Positions 43,690 through 52,521 of a stretch of DNA of 64,000 nt are shown piece after piece. Within the stretch, counting starts at the first letter, position 1. Each line of letters starts with the position of its first letter. The position numbers and the translations under genes are program-made. Source of the stretch: JAAYJR01 sp964545315 (lineage in GTDB: Bacteria > Bacteroidota > Bacteroidia > Bacteroidales > Prolixibacteraceae). The notes below the pieces were generated by a model. That model was not told the DNA's origin and did no database searches. It saw only the letters and a program-made list of their open reading frames with translations. The DNA lies in contig CAZJGI010000008.1 in the NCBI GenBank assembly GCA_964545315.1, positions 1-64,000 on the forward strand, in the 5' to 3' direction.

Positions 43690-45228
43690 ATGAATAAGAT
43701 ATCATGGTGGCTATTGATATTTGTGTTTGTGACATTGACCGTATTACCAGGTTGTGACAGGGATGATCATTTTGATGAAGCGGAAGACATTCCTGAAGCC
43801 TCAGATGCAAATAAATTTATCTTCGAAAGCATGGGTACTTATTATTTATGGGTAGATAAAGTGCCCGAACTGAATGACACGAAATATAATAACAAAGATA
43901 ATCTTAATCAATTTCTTAATAATTTTGATAATCCTAAAGATTTATTTAACAGATTAAAGTATGAGGAGCTTGATATCTGGTCTGAATTATTTGAATCCCA
44001 TAATGATATCGATAACTGGCTGGCCGGGATATCAGAATCAACCGGATTTATTCCGGTTCCATACAATATTGATGGAACAAATGATATTATTGCCCTTGTT
44101 ATTTATGTTTTGAAAGGTTCTCCGGCAGAAAAAGCAGGAATAAAAAGGGGTGATTATATAATAAAAATTGACGGTAAATATCTAACATTGGATAATTACC
44201 GGGAATTATTATATACAGGGATTACCCGTACATACCATATGGCCACAGTGGATGAAAATTTAGTCATTCATGAAAATGGAATTACTCATACTGTTACATC
44301 AGAGATAATTCAGGAAAATCCTGTATTTCTGGATTCTATCTATAATATAGACGGATATAAAGTTGGTTATCTGGTATATAACGGATTCACTTCAGCATAT
44401 GATGAAAAGCTGGGAAATTCTTATGACATTTTGCTTAATGAAGTATTTCTCAATTTTAAAAATGCAGGCGTCAATAAATTAATTCTTGATTTAAGATATA
44501 ACACAGGTGGTGATGTTCAGACCGCCGGATATCTTGCAAGTATGATTTATTCAACAGATTCAACAAAAGTATTTGCCAAAACTATTTATAATGATCTTGT
44601 CAATAAAGAACTTTTAAAAATTTATGGCGATGAATATAATACAGAATATTTTAAATACTATATAAATGAGAAAGACTGGGAACTTCATGATGCAGACGGT
44701 AATTATTTACGGACCGTAAAAACTCCCAAAACGCCGATTGCTTCCTTGAATCTTCAGGATATACATGTACTTACTTCAGTTAATACTGTATCTGCAAGTG
44801 AATTATTGATTGTTGGCCTGGAACCATATAATATAGATGTAAAATGTATTGGTACCCCTACACGGGGAAAATATGTAGGTTCGTGGACCTTAAAGGATTG
44901 GATCGATGACGACTATAATCTGAATCCTAATCATTCATACGGAATGCAGCTTATTGTGGCAAAAATGGCAAATTCCATAGGTTTTTCAGATTATATCGAT
45001 GGATTATCACCTGATATAGAAGTCGAGGAAAACTTATGGAATATTTTGCCATTTGGAGATACGCAGGAGCCATTGCTTAAAGCTGCGCTGGATGATATCA
45101 GAGGCATACAAACTAAGACATCGGTTATAAAGGACACCCGTTTTAAACCTCTTGAAATTTCAAAAAGCTTATCGCCTTTGAAAAATGGGATGCATCTGAA
45201 ACCATTCAAAATAGTTCCTTTTAAATAA
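43690..45228 (+). CDS. S41-family (C-terminal processing type) protease, lipoprotein
   Basis: A 512-residue lipoprotein; the signal peptide ends in LTVLPG-Cys21. An N-terminal helical region (about 30-130) precedes a PDZ domain (about 135-215, with VLKGSPAEKAGIKRGDYIIKI). The S41 catalytic core follows. Ser368 in TVSASELL and Lys394 in TRGKYVGS make the Ser-Lys dyad, spaced as in CtpA. LILDLRYNTGGD is the core signature strand. It would process or degrade periplasmic or outer-membrane proteins. It ends 1 base before the convergent DUF2807 gene. Confidence 0.88.
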   Translation: MNKISWWLLIFVFVTLTVLPGCDRDDHFDEAEDIPEASDANKFIFESMGTYYLWVDKVPELNDTKYNNKDNLNQFLNNFDNPKDLFNRLKYEELDIWSELFESHNDIDNWLAGISESTGFIPVPYNIDGTNDIIALVIYVLKGSPAEKAGIKRGDYIIKIDGKYLTLDNYRELLYTGITRTYHMATVDENLVIHENGITHTVTSEIIQENPVFLDSIYNIDGYKVGYLVYNGFTSAYDEKLGNSYDILLNEVFLNFKNAGVNKLILDLRYNTGGDVQTAGYLASMIYSTDSTKVFAKTIYNDLVNKELLKIYGDEYNTEYFKYYINEKDWELHDADGNYLRTVKTPKTPIASLNLQDIHVLTSVNTVSASELLIVGLEPYNIDVKCIGTPTRGKYVGSWTLKDWIDDDYNLNPNHSYGMQLIVAKMANSIGFSDYIDGLSPDIEVEENLWNILPFGDTQEPLLKAALDDIRGIQTKTSVIKDTRFKPLEISKSLSPLKNGMHLKPFKIVPFK

Positions 45229-45229
45229 G

Positions 45230-45949
45230 TTATTCTTGCTGTACAGAGCCCAGACCTTCAATCGATTTGGTAACATTGGGACTTCCTCTGTACTTTAACT
45301 TACCTGCACCAATAATCTCTGCATTAAGGCTTTTTGTGGCGTGTACAATTCCGGTACCAACACCTTCGATTTTGAAATTCACAACATCGGATTTCATCTC
45401 TGAAGCATCAATATGTCCTGCTCCGGCAATTTTTACATCAAAGCTTTTTGCCACACCGCTAAGTTCAATTAGAACCCCTCCCTCATTCACTAATTTCAGG
45501 TCACGGACTTTTGTGAAAAATTTCATCCTTGATCCGCCTCTTATACGAATAAAAATATCTTCCAGATCTAGATATCCATCGGTTTCTAATTTTATCCCTC
45601 CGTCTATATCAAGCCTCTTAAGAGTTTTGAACGTGACAAAAATTTCAATAGAACTGAAATCAAAAGGTTTACGTTTAACTTTTACCATCAGTGTGCCTCT
45701 TTCAGTATTGATGTCTATGTATTCAGAGATATTACTATAAACTGATTTAACCGTAACAGAATTTTTATTACCCTGTTTCAGAAATACTTTGAAAGTACCT
45801 TCCATAACTGCTTTATCAAAATCATCAATCACCCAGGTTTTTACATTTATTTCATTTTCCTGAGAAAATACTTTTTGTGATTGCCCGATGCTAATAATCA
45901 TGAAAACAGCAATAATCAGGGTATGTTTAATTAATACTTCTGTGTTCAT
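45230..45949 (-). CDS. Secreted DUF2807 (head-GIN domain) protein
   Basis: A 239-residue exported protein. The signal peptide ends near residue 30 (KVFSQ). It is followed by the DUF2807 pattern, a right-handed beta-helix-like stretch of short repeats: DFDKAVMEGTFKVFLKQG at the start and repeated GxGxL-type turns such as IAGAGHIDASEM and IIGAGKLKYRG at the end. The family is abundant in Bacteroidota; it is predicted surface or periplasmic and lacks a proven function (sometimes called putative autotransporter adhesin). Transcribed convergently with the S41 protease gene. A TAACTTTG box lies upstream at 45978-45985. Confidence 0.82.
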   Translation of the reverse strand: MNTEVLIKHTLIIAVFMIISIGQSQKVFSQENEINVKTWVIDDFDKAVMEGTFKVFLKQGNKNSVTVKSVYSNISEYIDINTERGTLMVKVKRKPFDFSSIEIFVTFKTLKRLDIDGGIKLETDGYLDLEDIFIRIRGGSRMKFFTKVRDLKLVNEGGVLIELSGVAKSFDVKIAGAGHIDASEMKSDVVNFKIEGVGTGIVHATKSLNAEIIGAGKLKYRGSPNVTKSIEGLGSVQQE

Positions 45950-46114
45950 TGAAATTATTGAATTAATTATATTTATACAAAGTTACTGAAGTTTATTACA
46001 AACTTACAGTATTATTTTTTATATTTCACGATCGAATATTAATATGACATTGCTGTTTTTAGAACACAGTCAAATAAAAATATTTATTGATCCAATACAA
46101 TTAAATTAACTTGT

Positions 46115-47275
46115 ATGTATAATTTTGAATATAAAAATCCGGTAAAAATCATTTTCGGTAAAGGTACCATTTCAAAACTTGCAGGAGAATTACCACCAGA
46201 TGCTAAAATTTTAATTACATACGGTGGAGGAAGTATTAAGAAGAATGGCATTTACGACCAGGTAAAAAGTGCCGTTAAAAATTTTAAAACCTTTGAGTTT
46301 GGAGGAATTGAAGCCAATCCCACCTATGAAACCTGCATGAAAGCAGTTGACTTAGTAAAAAAAGAAAAAATAGATTTCCTTCTTGCAGTAGGTGGAGGTT
46401 CAGTAGCTGATGCAACCAAGTTTATTGCAGCAGCTTCTCTGTACACAGATGGTGATCCATGGGATATTTTGGCTTTCAGATATGAAGTTGAAGTAAAAGA
46501 AGCTCTTCCCATAGGTGTTGTGCTTACACTGCCTGCAACAGGATCAGAAATGAATAAAAATGCTGTCATTTCCAGGCGGGCTACGAAGGAAAAACTTGCC
46601 TTCGATACCCCTAAAGTTATGCCTCAATTTTCAATTCTTGACCCTGAATGTGTCTACTCCCTGCCGGAACGTCAAATTGCAAACGGCATTGCAGATTCTT
46701 TTGTCCATGTGATGGAACAATATCTTACCTTTCCTGTAGATTCACCTGTTCAGGACAGATTTGCAGAAAGTATAATTCTGACTTTAATAGAAACCGCCCC
46801 AAAAATCCTGGCAGACAAGAAAAATTATAACACTGCAGCCAATTTTATGTGGAGTGCAACAATGGCACTGAACGGAATTATAGGTGTAGGTGTCCCACAG
46901 GATTGGTCAACACACGCAATAGGCCATGAACTTACAGCTTTTCACGGAATAGACCATGCCCGCACACTAGCTATTGTATTGCCGGGAATGATGAACCTTA
47001 AACGTAAGAGTAAAAAAGATAAAATACTTCAATATGGGGAGCGAATTTGGGGTATAAAGAGTGGCAGTGAGGATGCCAGGATAGATAAAACTATTCTCAA
47101 AACGATTGATTTTTTTGAATCACTGGGCATAAAAACCAGGTTGCCTGATTATGACGTAACTATTGATACAGTGAACAAAATAACTGAACGGTTAAAAAAA
47201 CGGGGAACCATTTTAGGTGAAAACAAAGACATAGATTATGCCCTGGTGGAAAAGATATTAATTGACAGGCTTTGA
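46115..47275 (+). CDS. Iron-containing alcohol dehydrogenase (YqhD/butanol-dehydrogenase type)
   Basis: A 386-residue group III alcohol dehydrogenase. NFEYKNPVKIIFGKGT opens it, GGGS motifs in YGGGSIKKNG and AVGGGSVADATKF bind NADP(H), and the metal ligands lie in GIADSFVHVMEQ and IGHELTAFHGIDHAR (Asp and three His). It reduces short aldehydes to alcohols, typical of YqhD/BdhA, and would regenerate NAD(P) during fermentation, complementing the butyrate/acetate genes 14 kb away. Its last 18 bases overlap the convergent aminotransferase gene. Substrate range is unproven. Confidence 0.88.
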   Translation: MYNFEYKNPVKIIFGKGTISKLAGELPPDAKILITYGGGSIKKNGIYDQVKSAVKNFKTFEFGGIEANPTYETCMKAVDLVKKEKIDFLLAVGGGSVADATKFIAAASLYTDGDPWDILAFRYEVEVKEALPIGVVLTLPATGSEMNKNAVISRRATKEKLAFDTPKVMPQFSILDPECVYSLPERQIANGIADSFVHVMEQYLTFPVDSPVQDRFAESIILTLIETAPKILADKKNYNTAANFMWSATMALNGIIGVGVPQDWSTHAIGHELTAFHGIDHARTLAIVLPGMMNLKRKSKKDKILQYGERIWGIKSGSEDARIDKTILKTIDFFESLGIKTRLPDYDVTIDTVNKITERLKKRGTILGENKDIDYALVEKILIDRL

Positions 47276-48079
47276 GATGGCAGCATTAAGTATTTGATTA
47301 TCTATAAGTTCATTATACTCTTTTCTCAGAAGCTGAGTTATATTATTTAATGGGTCAAACTTGATATTTTCTATTTCTGAAACCGGAAGTATTTTAGAAG
47401 AGGTGCCTGTAATAAAAACAGACTCATAGCTATAAAGGTCTTTATAGAAAATACTTTTTTCGGTCAATGGAATCTCTTGTTTATTAGCCAGAAGAATTAC
47501 TTTTTCCCTGGTTATGCCTCTGAGTACATGATCGCCGGGAGGAGTATATAAACGCCCCTTTTTTATAAAAAAGAGGTTACTTCGTGATCCTTCGGTTATT
47601 CTTCCAAGGTTATCAACAAGCATAACTTCATATAAACCTTGTTTTTCCATAATGTGATCAGCCTTCTTGCGGACATTGGTCTGAAATATTTTTATATTGG
47701 GATTTTTCCGCTCAGCCTTCAAAACTCCGCAGGGCACACCTGAAATGTACCAACTCTCTTCAGGGTACTTATGGGGTATAAAAAAAGTATAAAGATCAGT
47801 TTTTAAGGAAATAAGTAAATTTCCTTCATATATATGGTTCTGTTCTGTTAAAATATTAAAAAACTGTATGATCTGCTTTTTTGAAAAATTTACTTCTCTT
47901 CCGGCAAGTTTTGCTGAGTGAAAAAACCTGTTCAGATGCTCCTCATAAAAAAGTGGCACACCCTTAATTACCCTTAATACTTCATATATACTTCCGGAAT
48001 TTTCATTTGAACTGAATTCTGTGTTTGGTCTTATTTCACCATTAAACACATAGTATTTATGCAAGGGAAAATAAATCAT
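47258..48079 (-). CDS. Class IV PLP-dependent aminotransferase / lyase
   Basis: A 273-residue fold-type IV enzyme. NRFFHSAKLAG is typical of the family, Lys in NVRKKADHIMEKQG is the PLP-binding position, and ITEGSRSNLFFIK supplies Glu that contacts the pyridine nitrogen. GITREKVILLA matches the C-terminal phosphate-binding region. Members are branched-chain aminotransferase, D-amino-acid aminotransferase, or aminodeoxychorismate lyase. The sequence lacks enough markers for me to choose. It is divergent from an unknown gene and overlaps the alcohol dehydrogenase end by 18 bases. Confidence 0.82.
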   Translation of the reverse strand: MIYFPLHKYYVFNGEIRPNTEFSSNENSGSIYEVLRVIKGVPLFYEEHLNRFFHSAKLAGREVNFSKKQIIQFFNILTEQNHIYEGNLLISLKTDLYTFFIPHKYPEESWYISGVPCGVLKAERKNPNIKIFQTNVRKKADHIMEKQGLYEVMLVDNLGRITEGSRSNLFFIKKGRLYTPPGDHVLRGITREKVILLANKQEIPLTEKSIFYKDLYSYESVFITGTSSKILPVSEIENIKFDPLNNITQLLRKEYNELIDNQILNAAISKPVN

Positions 48080-48169
48080 TTTTAGTAATTTGCAATAAAG
48101 GTATTTAATTTTTTATTCTATTATTAAAGGATGATCAAATTCGCAAAAAATATAACACTTACATAGATC

Positions 48170-48733
48170 ATGAATAAACTAACAGATATTTATTGCCCTG
48201 TTACATTTAACGCATACAAGCATCATTTCAAATTCCTGTATGAAATGACGAATAAATGGAACGAAATGGAGTGGAATTTAGTTGAAAAAGAGCTGAAATT
48301 TATGGGCAATAATTTAACTGACCTCTATTGCGGGGATATGTCAGTTGATGAAATAATACAGGAAAGTTATACACGTTTACTGGACCTGCAAATTACAAAT
48401 GCCGAACAACTCAGTAAATGGCTGAAACCACAGGAATACCGCAAGATTAAACTATCGGACAATTCTTTGTGGGTTATAAAACAGGGAACTGATGTATCTC
48501 ACTACATTCATATTCATCCTGCCAAAAATTCACCTCTCACAATAAGGGTAAGGGCAACTACCCTTAAAACTGTTATTGCCCTCATGATACAGTCAGTAAA
48601 TCCGTCAAACAAAATTTCATATGATTTGGAAACAGTAAATTTAATAAGGACGGCTTTACTGGGATTATCGCCTGTAAAATCAATAGAGAAAGGTAAAGGC
48701 ATCGACAGAATATGGAGTCTTTTTAAAAAATAA
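48170..48733 (+). CDS. Conserved-looking hypothetical protein
   Basis: A 187-residue soluble protein, no signal peptide or membrane helix. It reads as a single ordered domain rich in aromatic and basic residues (NAYKHHFKFLYEMTNKWNEM; YIHIHPAKNSPLTIRVRATTLKT). The composition of a codon-normal gene with an upstream divergent promoter supports its reality, but I do not recognise the family. HIHP near residue 123 could be metal-binding, though alone it means little. It lies between class IV aminotransferase (divergent) and the TrhA-like membrane gene, 101 bases downstream. Confidence 0.65.
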   Translation: MNKLTDIYCPVTFNAYKHHFKFLYEMTNKWNEMEWNLVEKELKFMGNNLTDLYCGDMSVDEIIQESYTRLLDLQITNAEQLSKWLKPQEYRKIKLSDNSLWVIKQGTDVSHYIHIHPAKNSPLTIRVRATTLKTVIALMIQSVNPSNKISYDLETVNLIRTALLGLSPVKSIEKGKGIDRIWSLFKK

Positions 48734-48789
48734 TTAAAGCTTTTTTATAATTAATATTTATTGTCTGATAAAATCAAAATAATATTTAT

Positions 48790-48820
48790 TAAATTTGAAC
48801 AAATAAAAAAAATGTTCAAA
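48790..48820 (+). promoter_or_regulatory. -7 box and 8-bp inverted repeat before the TrhA-like gene
   Basis: TAAATTTG (48790-48797) fits TAnnTTTG. The TTTGAACA (48794-48801) it contains is repeated in reverse complement as TGTTCAAA at 48813-48820, spacer 11. The repeat ends 14 bases before the ATG. Either an operator overlapping the promoter or an mRNA hairpin masking the start. Confidence 0.4.
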
Positions 48821-48833
48821 AAGTAAATAATAT

Positions 48834-49493
48834 ATGATAGAGAGGGAAAACCACCAAAAAAAATACAGGGCACTAACCCTTGGGGAAGAAATATTTAACA
48901 GCATAACTCATGGAATTGGTGCTTTACTCAGTGCGGCAGGTCTGGTAATTTTGATATTGGTTGCATCTTTAAAGGGAAATGCGTGGCACATTGTTAGTTA
49001 CACAATATTTGGTAGTTCAATGGTTGTTCTGTATATTTCATCCACCCTATATCACAGCTTCACAAACATAAAAATCAAAAATATATTTGCCCGTTTTGAC
49101 CATTCAGCCATATTTCTATTGATAGCCGGTACTTATACTCCGTTTGTTCTGACAACAATCAGGGGACCACTTGGGTGGACGCTTTTCGGCGTTATTTGGG
49201 GGGTTGCCCTTATCGGTATAGTAATACGCACCATATATCTGACCAGGTTCAGAAAACTTATGGTAGTTATCTATCTGTTAATGGGATGGATGTTTATAAT
49301 TGCCATTGTTCCAATGATTAAGAATTTGCCTGTTAGCAGCATTATCTTTCTGTTCACAGGTGGTGCATGTTACTCACTTGGAACCATTTTTTATGTCTGG
49401 AGAAACTTAAAATATGGACATGGCATTTGGCATATTTTTGTCTTGGCAGGGAGTATAATGCATTTCTTTTCGGTACTTTACAGCTTAAATTAG
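48834..49493 (+). CDS. TrhA/hemolysin III-type seven-helix membrane protein
   Basis: A 219-residue membrane protein. EEIFNSITHGIGALLSAAG starts the family pattern, with seven hydrophobic helices following. Conserved HS in STLYHSF and the internal ARFDHSAIFLLIAGTYTPF, then WHIFVLAGSIMHFF near the C-terminus, carry the three metal-type histidines of the PAQR/hemolysin III superfamily. The name hemolysin III is historical; members appear to modify or sense membrane-lipid state. Nothing in context suggests cytotoxicity. It ends 3 bases before the convergent rhamnulokinase stop. Confidence 0.88.
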   Translation: MIERENHQKKYRALTLGEEIFNSITHGIGALLSAAGLVILILVASLKGNAWHIVSYTIFGSSMVVLYISSTLYHSFTNIKIKNIFARFDHSAIFLLIAGTYTPFVLTTIRGPLGWTLFGVIWGVALIGIVIRTIYLTRFRKLMVVIYLLMGWMFIIAIVPMIKNLPVSSIIFLFTGGACYSLGTIFYVWRNLKYGHGIWHIFVLAGSIMHFFSVLYSLN

Positions 49494-49495
49494 CT

Positions 49496-50968
49496 TTACG
49501 GAACTAACTTCAGAAACCTTTTATAAGCACTATCCCAGTCTAATTCAGGTTTTGGAACATAAGTAATAACATCAACTGAGTTACTGACTATCTCCCTGAT
49601 CTCACTGACAGAATTAACTACTCCGAGCGCTTTAGCCTGCATCATAATATTACCAATGGCTGTTGCTTCGGTAGGTCCGGCAATTACAGGTATTCCAACA
49701 GCATTAGCAGTAAGTTGGTTAAGCATTTCATTATATGCGCCACCACCAATTATATGAAGTTTTTCAATCTTTTTACCAGTAATATTTTCGATATTATTAA
49801 TTGTATATCTGTACTTAAGAACCAGGCTTTCATAAATACATCGTGCAACTTCACCTTTATTTTCAGGTACCGGCTGTCCGGTTGCTTTACAATATTTCAC
49901 TATTGCATCCGGCATATTTCCCGGATTTAAGAACATGTCATCATCCGGATTGATAAGACATTTAAACGGTTTTACCTGTAAGCTTAAATTCACAATATCC
50001 TGCCAGCTGAGCTCTGTTTCGTTATCCCAAATACGTTTGCATTCCTGGATCAACCATAATCCCATTATATTTTTCAAAAATCTGATAGTTCCTTCAGCAC
50101 CACCTTCATTTGTAAAATTCATATCCAGTGATTTTTTTGAAACCAGTGGCACCGGACTTTCAATTCCCAGTAAAGACCAGGTTCCTGAGCTTAAAAATGC
50201 CCAGTTACCTTCTTGTGCAGGGACTGAAACGACAGCCGAGGCAGTATCATGCGATGCAACGGCAACACATAATATGTCACCACATCCTGTTTCCTCAGAT
50301 ATTTCAGGAACGACCTTACCGAGTATTGTTCCGGGCTGAACGATCTCTCCCTGTAATTTTTCAGGTATTCCTGCTGCTTTAAAAAGCCTGGATTCCCATT
50401 CAGCTTCTCCGGGTTTTAAAAGTTGCGAAGTGCTTGCTATAGTATATTCATTCTTTTTTATCCCTGTAAACAAATAATTTAATGTATCCGGAGTAAACAA
50501 CAGATGATCTGCAATTTTTAATCCTGAATATCCCTGCTTAACAGATGCATACAACTGAAATAAAGTATTGAGCTGCATGAACTGTATTCCGGTAAGAAAA
50601 TAAGTATCTTCCCTGGGCAAAACAGAAAAAAACTCATCCATAATCCCGTCTGTCCTGTGATCCCTGTAAGCATAAGGTAATCCAACCAACTCTCCCTGAC
50701 CGGTTATTAATGAATAATCGACCCCCCATGTATCAACTCCAATAGACTGAGGCTTTATCTGGTAATCAGAAATACACTTTTTTAATCCTTTTTTTAACTC
50801 ATCAAACAAACTGAAAATATTCCAGTAATAACTACCATGAATATAGGTCATCTGATTTTTGAACCTGTGTAACTCTCTGAGTTCAAGTTTACCATTATCT
50901 AAAATTCCCGCTATAGCTCTACCTCCGGAAGCTCCAAGGTCAAATGCCAGAAAAGTGTTTTTGCGCAT
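49496..50968 (-). CDS. rhaB: Rhamnulokinase
   Basis: A 490-residue FGGY-family sugar kinase. The N-terminal DLGASGGRAIAG, GVDTWGVDYSL and YRDHRTDG stretches follow the RhaB subgroup, and IIGGGAYNEMLNQLTAN is the C-terminal ATP-binding loop. It phosphorylates L-rhamnulose at C1 using ATP. RhaA and RhaD are not in the window. Together with two secreted alpha-L-rhamnosidases (25.7-29.3 kb and 62.2-64.0 kb) it argues for growth on rhamnose-bearing glycans such as ulvan or pectin side chains. A -7 TATTTTTG box lies at 51010-51017. Confidence 0.9.
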   Translation of the reverse strand: MRKNTFLAFDLGASGGRAIAGILDNGKLELRELHRFKNQMTYIHGSYYWNIFSLFDELKKGLKKCISDYQIKPQSIGVDTWGVDYSLITGQGELVGLPYAYRDHRTDGIMDEFFSVLPREDTYFLTGIQFMQLNTLFQLYASVKQGYSGLKIADHLLFTPDTLNYLFTGIKKNEYTIASTSQLLKPGEAEWESRLFKAAGIPEKLQGEIVQPGTILGKVVPEISEETGCGDILCVAVASHDTASAVVSVPAQEGNWAFLSSGTWSLLGIESPVPLVSKKSLDMNFTNEGGAEGTIRFLKNIMGLWLIQECKRIWDNETELSWQDIVNLSLQVKPFKCLINPDDDMFLNPGNMPDAIVKYCKATGQPVPENKGEVARCIYESLVLKYRYTINNIENITGKKIEKLHIIGGGAYNEMLNQLTANAVGIPVIAGPTEATAIGNIMMQAKALGVVNSVSEIREIVSNSVDVITYVPKPELDWDSAYKRFLKLVP

Positions 50969-51009
50969 GTTTTTTCTATTTAAAGTGTAATTACGGTATT
51001 ATACGACAT

Positions 51010-51017
51010 CAAAAATA
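51010..51017 (-). promoter_or_regulatory. Candidate -7 element of rhaB
   Basis: Minus-strand TATTTTTG matches TAnnTTTG, 41 bases upstream of the rhaB ATG. No convincing -33 TTG is seen. Confidence 0.35.
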
Positions 51018-51152
51018 AAAATTATGACTTAAAGAGAAAACTATATTATGATTTGAAGTAGTTTTCTAATGATTGAAAACTTCGATTTTAAATGATATTT
51101 ATCTTTATACAGAAAAGAATGTTTTTTACATTTGCATTATTACATAATAACT

Positions 51153-51569
51153 ATGCAGCTTTCTGATCATTTAAAAGAAAAACTTACTACCGAACTCATT
51201 TTTTCAACAAGCAAAAGCAGCGGGCCCGGCGGGCAAAATATTAATAAGCTGAGTTCAAAAGTTGAACTCAGATTTATTGTAAACATGTCTCAGTTTCTAA
51301 ATGAACAGCAAAAACAACTATTATTACGCAAATTAAAGAATCGCATTAATAAAGCAGGTGAACTTATTATTACTTCACAAGCAGAAAGAACTCAAAGACA
51401 AAATAAAAAAATTGTCATTTCTAAATTTTTTGAACATCTGGAAAAAGCCCTGAAACCAACTAGAAAAAGGATTAAAACCAAGGCTCCAAAATCTGAGGAT
51501 ATTAAAAGACTTGAATTGAAAAAAAAACATGCACAAAAGAAATTATTACGCAGAAAACCTGAACAATAA
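51153..51569 (+). CDS. arfB: ArfB-like peptidyl-tRNA hydrolase (stalled-ribosome rescue)
   Basis: A 138-residue release-factor-like protein from ATG 51153 (an upstream TTG at 51132 is ignored). The catalytic GGQ is at 26-28 in SSGPGGQNINKLSSKVEL. It lacks the release-factor codon-recognition domains. The C-terminal ~35 residues are Lys/Arg-rich, as needed to sit in the empty mRNA channel of stalled ribosomes. It hydrolyses peptidyl-tRNA on non-stop complexes. It stands next to a membrane protease gene, 40 bases downstream. Confidence 0.9.
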   Translation: MQLSDHLKEKLTTELIFSTSKSSGPGGQNINKLSSKVELRFIVNMSQFLNEQQKQLLLRKLKNRINKAGELIITSQAERTQRQNKKIVISKFFEHLEKALKPTRKRIKTKAPKSEDIKRLELKKKHAQKKLLRRKPEQ

Positions 51570-51609
51570 TGAATTAAAATTGGTTATCTTTAATTAATAT
51601 TATGTTCCT

Positions 51610-52422
51610 ATGGATCAATCTGTAAAAAAATATTATCCGTCAATTCTCCAGGCTATACACCTGATAATATTATATATTTTTATACAGACCATTGTTGATT
51701 TTCCTCTTGCCATGATAGATTATTACAAGGACACAGAATATCTTTACCATCCTGTAAAAAAGATATTTGTTGGCATAGGGTCTACTCTTTTCATTCTGTT
51801 ATATGGTTTTTACAGATCAAAAGCACCTCTTTTTAAAATATTTCCGGTCAGTTTTTTTAACCCGTTAGTGATACTACCTGTAATACTATTTTTCTGGGGA
51901 GCTCATAATTTTTTTGATGAGATTAACATTGCAGTTGAGAAGATAATACCTTCTCCCCCCTGGTTTTGGGAGCTGTTCAATAAAATATTTGAAAGTGATT
52001 ACGGATGGTGGGGCGCTTTTTTAAAAGTTGCAGTTATTGCACCTATCATAGAAGAGTTGATTTTCAGGGGATTAATACTCCATGGGTTCAGGAAGAATTA
52101 TAATGCAGGTACCGCAATTTTCTTCTCTGCTCTCCTGTTTTCTCTTTTCCATCTTAATCCCTGGCAAATCCCTTCCACCTTTTTCCTTGGTTTATTGTTG
52201 GGATGGATAATGATCAGAACTCAAAATATATTATTAGCAATAATTGTTCATTCATTAAATAATGTGATGGTACTCTTAAATGTCACCTACTGGCAACACA
52301 TCAACACACATGCTATTTACCTTATGGATAAAAAGAATTTCCTGTTGCTTAGTCTTTTTGTAATCCTTCTTTCACTAATACTTATTTACTGGCTTACTTT
52401 TAAGCGAAAATTAAAACAGTAA
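51610..52422 (+). CDS. CPBP-family intramembrane glutamic endopeptidase
   Basis: A 270-residue membrane protein with about seven helices. Glu148-Glu149 and Arg153 in IIEELIFRG form motif 1, FSLFHLNPW holds the motif 2 His, and IIVHSLNN carries motif 3. The family (CAAX protease and bacteriocin-processing) cleaves membrane-embedded peptides; the substrate is unknown. No bacteriocin gene is apparent nearby. It follows arfB by 40 bases in the same direction. Confidence 0.85.
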   Translation: MDQSVKKYYPSILQAIHLIILYIFIQTIVDFPLAMIDYYKDTEYLYHPVKKIFVGIGSTLFILLYGFYRSKAPLFKIFPVSFFNPLVILPVILFFWGAHNFFDEINIAVEKIIPSPPWFWELFNKIFESDYGWWGAFLKVAVIAPIIEELIFRGLILHGFRKNYNAGTAIFFSALLFSLFHLNPWQIPSTFFLGLLLGWIMIRTQNILLAIIVHSLNNVMVLLNVTYWQHINTHAIYLMDKKNFLLLSLFVILLSLILIYWLTFKRKLKQ

Positions 52423-52475
52423 CTATCGGCTTTTCTGATTTTTTCATAGTCCTGATAAACATATTTCCATTTTTG

Positions 52476-52487
52476 TTGTTTAAACAA
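52476..52487. promoter_or_regulatory. Perfect 12-bp palindrome upstream of the peroxiredoxin gene
   Basis: TTGTTTAAACAA reads identically on both strands and lies 35 bases before the ATG at 52522. Position suits an operator, but no regulator is identified. Confidence 0.35.
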
Positions 52488-52521
52488 TAAACATCTTATT
52501 AACATAAAAAATATAAAAATT

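Noticed and set aside
45267..45740. 157-codon open frame antisense to the DUF2807 gene
   Set aside because: Translation is Ser/Pro/Ile-rich repeats arising from the opposite strand's beta repeats; no start context or homology-like motif.
48834..49493. Hemolysin/toxin interpretation of the TrhA-like gene
   Set aside because: The name is historical; the protein is a seven-helix membrane protein of the PAQR-like family with no toxin context.
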